Assembly (NCBI GenBank): GCA_945631445.1
Contig: CALZCR010000067.1
Location: 1 to 7,678 of the forward strand
Direction of reading: 5' to 3'
Length of the DNA stretch: 7,678 bases
DNA from: an uncultured Corynebacterium sp.
Lineage (GTDB): Bacteria; Actinomycetota; Actinomycetes; Mycobacteriales; Mycobacteriaceae
Positions within the stretch are counted from its first letter, which is position 1; every line of letters starts with the position of its first letter. The notes beneath the pieces are model-generated. The model was not told where the DNA came from. It saw nothing but the letters and a program-made list of their open reading frames with translations, and did not search any database. The position numbers and the translations under genes are program-made. Positions 5,129-7,678 of the stretch are shown here, in pieces.

Positions 5129-6079
5129 ATGCCGACACACGACACCTCCCCCGCCGCCGATCCGCTCCGGATCCTGGTGGCCTGGCGTCCCGACGCCGAC
5201 GGCACGGAAGCCCTCGAATTCGCCGCCTGGCTGGCCCGGACCACCGTCGTGCAGGTTCGCGTCGTCATGACCTATATGCGGATCTGGCCCACCAGCAGCC
5301 GGAACAAAACGAGCTCCAAATACAAAAAATGGCACCGCCAGCAGGCGGAACGCTACGCCAAGAAGGTCACCTCCGCGTTGCAGGAGGCGGGCCTCGCCGA
5401 TTCCCACTGGGACGAGCGTGTCGCCGTGGTCAGCGACGGGACCTCCGAGGCCGGGATGTTGACCCAGGCCGCCGAGGACTACGACGCCGACCTGCTCGTG
5501 CTGGGCACGAACGCGACCGCCCCCAAGGGGCGTTTCCGCGCCGGCTCCACGGCCGAAACCCTGCTGCACTCCTCCCCGCACCCCGTGGCCCTGACGCCGC
5601 GCGCCGTGAAGTTGTCCAAACGCGGGGTCACCCGGGTCAACTTGGCGCTGTTGGAGTCCGACTACACCCAGCACACGCAGCTCCTGCACTTCGCCGCGCA
5701 GCTGGCCGACCGTTGGCAGGTCCCCTTGCGGTTGGTGGCCTTCTCCCCCATGGGGCTGACGAAGACCTCCGGCAAGATTTCCGCGGACATCGCCCGCACC
5801 GTTTCCGACGACTGGCACGAGCACGCCTTGAGCATGCTCGACCGGGCCCGGGACGCGGTGATGGAAAACGTGCCTGACCTAGACGTCAGCACGGCCATCG
5901 GCGCCGGCTCTGGCTGGGGCGGCGCCGTCGACGCCCTGAAGTGGAAGAAGGGGGACCTCATCTGCCTGGACTCCGTCGAACGTGGCCCGATCGAGCGGGT
6001 GTTCATCGGCTCGACCGAAGCGGAGTTCCTCCGCCACGTGCAGGCGCCCGTCCTGATCAACCCCGCCCCTCGTCGGTAG
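5129..6079 (+). CDS. Universal stress protein, tandem UspA domains
   Basis: Cytoplasmic stress-related protein of 316 residues made of two UspA-like Rossmann domains. Domain 1 (about 13-158) opens with 'LRILVAWRPD' and ends with 'GRFRAGSTAETLLHSSPHPVAL'-type sequence around 134-155. Domain 2 (about 168-312) opens with 'VTRVNLALLESD' (167-178) and ends with 'GSTEAEFL...APVLIN' (294-311). USP proteins bind ATP through G-x2-G-x9-G-S/T. Domain 1 keeps this spacing with one change (G126, A129, G139-S140). Domain 2 keeps only the last part (D281, E284, G294-S295). A Lys-rich insert (60-80) lies in domain 1. It follows marR by 85 nt and is probably co-regulated with it. The start is ATG 5129: GAAGGA abuts it directly, closer than the usual 5-9 nt, and no other start codon precedes the first strand. 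Confidence 0.93.
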   Translation: MPTHDTSPAADPLRILVAWRPDADGTEALEFAAWLARTTVVQVRVVMTYMRIWPTSSRNKTSSKYKKWHRQQAERYAKKVTSALQEAGLADSHWDERVAVVSDGTSEAGMLTQAAEDYDADLLVLGTNATAPKGRFRAGSTAETLLHSSPHPVALTPRAVKLSKRGVTRVNLALLESDYTQHTQLLHFAAQLADRWQVPLRLVAFSPMGLTKTSGKISADIARTVSDDWHEHALSMLDRARDAVMENVPDLDVSTAIGAGSGWGGAVDALKWKKGDLICLDSVERGPIERVFIGSTEAEFLRHVQAPVLINPAPRR

Positions 6080-6099
6080 GAACCCCTCCGGGAGAGGAC

Positions 6100-6105
6100 T
6101 AGGCT
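6100..6105 (+). promoter_or_regulatory. -10 box of the membrane protein gene (leaderless)
   Basis: TAGGCT, then GAGGGC, then ATG: the same 6-nt spacing as TAGGAT before marR. This puts the transcription start at the ATG. GAGGG is only 1 nt from the ATG, too near to serve as a normal Shine-Dalgarno. It lies in the 32-nt gap after usp, so the gene probably has its own promoter besides any read-through. Confidence 0.45.
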
Positions 6106-6111
6106 GAGGGC

Positions 6112-6603
6112 ATGTCCCACCCACGCAAGCCGAATGATCGCGAGCACCCGGAAAACGACTTGATGGACGACGACGCGGACTTCGCCAACCGTCGTCCGCC
6201 GGAGCCGCGCTCGGCCGAGGAACTCGCCCAGGCCGGCGACCCCGCCGAACGCGCGGCGCGTAACCGGGCCTCCACCCGGCAGGCGATCCGCTACCTGATC
6301 GGCACCATCGTGACGACCGTCCTGGTGGCCTTGCTCCTCGGCGTGATCGCCCGGCTCATGGGCGGCCCGCTGTGTGAGGCGGGGGAAGAGACGTGGCTGT
6401 GTACGGAGGCCTCCCAGGTGTGGTGGTCGATCGGCGCGTCCTTGACGCCGATCATCGCGATCACCGGCTGCGGCGTGATCATGGTCCGCAAGCTCAACGC
6501 CTACTTGCGCTGGCGCCCCTGGATGGGCGTGTTCTGGGCGTTGGTGCCCTTCACCATGGCGTGGCTGACGTGGACGCTGGGCCGGTTGGCGCTCGTCGTC
6601 TAG
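6112..6603 (+). CDS. Hypothetical membrane protein, three helices
   Basis: I do not recognise a named family. 163 residues: a charged, Asp/Glu/Arg-rich N-terminal part (1-55) with no hydrophobic segment, then helices at about 61-82, 103-125 and 138-159. Arg/Lys flanks ('RNRASTRQAIR' 51-60 region, and 126-136) point to a cytoplasmic N terminus and a cytoplasmic loop between helices 2 and 3. The loop of about 83-102 would therefore face outward; it holds C88 and C97, which could form a disulfide. A third Cys (C120) is in helix 2. It starts 32 nt after usp with its own likely leaderless promoter. Its TAG stop directly touches the stop codon of the convergent TrhO gene. Met18 is a possible later start, but the promoter spacing favours 6112. 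Confidence 0.85.
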   Translation: MSHPRKPNDREHPENDLMDDDADFANRRPPEPRSAEELAQAGDPAERAARNRASTRQAIRYLIGTIVTTVLVALLLGVIARLMGGPLCEAGEETWLCTEASQVWWSIGASLTPIIAITGCGVIMVRKLNAYLRWRPWMGVFWALVPFTMAWLTWTLGRLALVV

Positions 6604-6606
6604 CTA
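6601..6606. other. Abutting convergent stop codons (TAGCTA)
   Basis: TAG (6601-6603, plus) ends the membrane protein gene, and CTA (6604-6606, TAG on minus) ends trhO. The six bases form a palindrome and there is no intergenic space, so any terminator for either gene must lie inside the other gene's coding sequence. I saw no stem followed by a T tract within about 60 nt on either side. Confidence 0.9.
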
Positions 6607-7506
6607 CGAGACGGGGCCGGCGGGTCCGGCACAGTCCAGGCACACGGCCGTGGCCGGGTCAGCGACACAGTTCTCGCAGATCAGCACTTGTTTTCGACAG
6701 GTGTCCTCGTTGGCGCAATTGACGAAGACGTCGTTCGGCTCCCCGCAGTGGACGCAGCGGCCTAGCCGGGTGTAATCGTCGCCGAAGTCGGTGTGCATGC
6801 GACCGTCAAAAACGTAGAGCGAGCCCTCCCACAGGCCTTTGTTGCCGTACTTTTCGCCGTAGCGGACGATGCCGCCGTCGATTTGGTAGACCTCTTCGAA
6901 GCCGCGGTTTTTCATCAGCGCGCTCAGGACTTCGCAGCGGATGCCGCCGGTGCAGTAGGAGACGACGGGCCGGTCTTTCATCCAGTCGTATTTTCCGGAG
7001 TCGAGTTCGGCGATGAAGTCGTGGGTGGTGTCCACCTCCGGCACCACGGCGCCGCGGAACTTGCCGATCTGCGCCTCCATGGCGTTGCGGCCGTCGAAGA
7101 AGACGACCTCGTCGCCGTGCTTGTCGACGAGCTCGTGGACCTCCTCCGGCGCCAGGTGGGCGCCGCCGCCGACCACGCCGTTCTCGTCGACCTTGAGCTC
7201 CCCCGCCGCGCCGAAGGCCACGATCTCGTCGCGGACCTTCACGCTGAGCTTCGGGAAATCTTCCGCGCCGCCTTCGGACCATTTGAACTCCATGCCCTTG
7301 AAGCCCGGGTAGTCCTTGGTCTTGCGGACGTATTTCTTGCACGCCGCCATGTCCCCGCCGACGGTGCCGTTGATCCCGTGTTCGCTGATCAGGATCCGGC
7401 CCTTCAATCCCAGGGATTCACACAGGTCGCGCTGCCACAGCATGACCGCGGTGGGATCGGCGATGGGCGTGAACGTGTAGTACAGGAGAATTTTGCTGAT
7501 GGCCAC
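6604..7506 (-). CDS. trhO: tRNA uridine(34) hydroxylase TrhO (rhodanese family, YceA/UPF0176)
   Basis: Oxygen-dependent hydroxylation of U34 in tRNA to 5-hydroxyuridine, which supports wobble decoding (function known for the bacterial TrhO/YceA family). 300 residues from GTG 7506. The N-terminal TrhO domain (about 4-97) contains '[11 protein letters not shown]' (41-51). The rhodanese domain (about 125-222) has the active loop 'CTGGIRCE' with C185 and C191, followed by '[14 protein letters not shown]' (208-221). A Cys-rich tail (251-292: C251, C254, C264, C270, C277, C280, C289, C292) looks able to bind two zinc ions, as in the Rhodanese_C region. The frame is open to an earlier GTG at 7542, but the added 12 residues are not family-like. 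GTG 7506 gives the usual 'AISKILLYY' beginning and has a TAGACT box 8 nt upstream. It is convergent with the membrane protein gene, with no bases between the two stops. Confidence 0.93.
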   Translation of the reverse strand: MAISKILLYYTFTPIADPTAVMLWQRDLCESLGLKGRILISEHGINGTVGGDMAACKKYVRKTKDYPGFKGMEFKWSEGGAEDFPKLSVKVRDEIVAFGAAGELKVDENGVVGGGAHLAPEEVHELVDKHGDEVVFFDGRNAMEAQIGKFRGAVVPEVDTTHDFIAELDSGKYDWMKDRPVVSYCTGGIRCEVLSALMKNRGFEEVYQIDGGIVRYGEKYGNKGLWEGSLYVFDGRMHTDFGDDYTRLGRCVHCGEPNDVFVNCANEDTCRKQVLICENCVADPATAVCLDCAGPAGPVS

Positions 7507-7514
7507 GTATGCGG

Positions 7515-7520
7515 AGTCTA
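7515..7520 (-). promoter_or_regulatory. -10 box of trhO (leaderless)
   Basis: TAGACT on the minus strand (+ strand agtcta) lies 8 nt before GTG 7506. This fits a leaderless transcript and supports 7506 over the upstream GTG 7542, which would place the box inside the coding sequence. No Shine-Dalgarno precedes GTG 7506. Confidence 0.5.
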
Positions 7521-7561
7521 GTCGGCGACGCCCTAAATCCACGGATCCGGGGCGGAGGCGA

Positions 7562-7678
7562 TCAGCGCTTGTGATAGAGCGCCTTGCGCCAGTACACCGG
7601 CTCGGACGTCACCAGCACGCCCAGGTTGCGGAAGATGTCCTCGTCGTTCAGGTCAGCCCACTCCGAGCAGTGCTTGTA
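7562..7678 (-). CDS. C-terminal end of an unrecognised protein (5' part outside window)
   Basis: The minus frame is open from the right edge and ends in TGA at 7564-7562, giving 38 residues: '[20 protein letters not shown]', then '[18 protein letters not shown]'. The mix of acidic and aromatic residues followed by a basic end looks like real protein rather than a shadow frame, and no opposite-strand gene competes. I cannot name the family from this piece. It precedes trhO in the same direction with 55 nt between its stop and GTG 7506. That gap holds the trhO -10 box, so the two genes are probably transcribed separately or only partly together. Confidence 0.7.
   Translation of the reverse strand, partial: YKHCSEWADLNDEDIFRNLGVLVTSEPVYWRKALYHKR

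Noticed and set aside
5869..5883. Possible regulatory site around the ctag-containing stretch inside usp
   Set aside because: It lies within clear coding sequence and has no symmetry or promoter-like partner.
6081..6096. Hairpin after usp (CCCCTCCGGGAGAGG) as a terminator
   Set aside because: The stem is short with a mismatch and has no T tract in either direction.
7507..7542. Earlier GTG start (7542) for trhO
   Set aside because: The extra 12 residues do not match how the family begins, and the TAGACT box would fall inside the coding region.

Overview
The window looks like the chromosome of a high-GC Corynebacterium or a close actinobacterial relative. The evidence is a GC-rich coding background, long antiparallel open frames as shadows, a corynebacterial-type class A penicillin-binding protein with a Pro/Ala/Glu tail, a GT87 polyprenyl-phosphate-sugar glycosyltransferase of the mycolata, a DUF5318 protein, and many start codons with no Shine-Dalgarno sequence but a TAnnnT box 6-9 nt upstream, as expected for leaderless mRNAs. 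The order DUF5318 - class A PBP - GT87 matches, from memory, Rv0049-Rv0050(ponA1)-Rv0051 of Mycobacterium tuberculosis. The divergent marR-usp pair recalls the C. glutamicum malR locus. No mobile element, CRISPR array, tRNA or rRNA was seen.

Layout. 1-1542 (minus): GT87 membrane glycosyltransferase, its 3' end cut by the window edge. It is preceded by a possible 10-codon leader ORF that overlaps its start by ATGA. About 1592-1629: a strong intrinsic terminator for the PBP. 1666-3903 (minus): bifunctional class A PBP. 3904-4119: non-coding, with two abutting dyads. 4120-4491 (minus): DUF5318 zinc-ribbon protein. 4492-4581: divergent control region with a GC hairpin and GTTT/AAAC repeats. 4582-5043 (plus): MarR regulator. 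5044-5128: leader with a nested inverted-repeat structure. 5129-6079 (plus): tandem-domain universal stress protein. 6112-6603 (plus): three-helix membrane protein. 6604-7506 (minus): TrhO-type rhodanese, whose stop codon abuts that of the membrane protein. 7562-7678 (minus): C-terminal end of an unrecognised gene.

How the genes may work together. The minus-strand block DUF5318-PBP-GT87 is a cell-envelope module: peptidoglycan synthesis plus lipid-linked mannose or arabinose transfer. The divergent MarR-USP pair is a sensor/stress module whose control region it shares with DUF5318, so the MarR protein may govern both directions. TrhO (tRNA U34 hydroxylation) is probably independent.

The genes are mostly conserved housekeeping genes of the genus, and I see no clear new system. 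The points most worth checking are the set of leaderless starts, the leader ORF coupled to GT87, the folded leader before usp, the asymmetric loss of the ATP motif in the USP, and the zero-spacing convergent stops.
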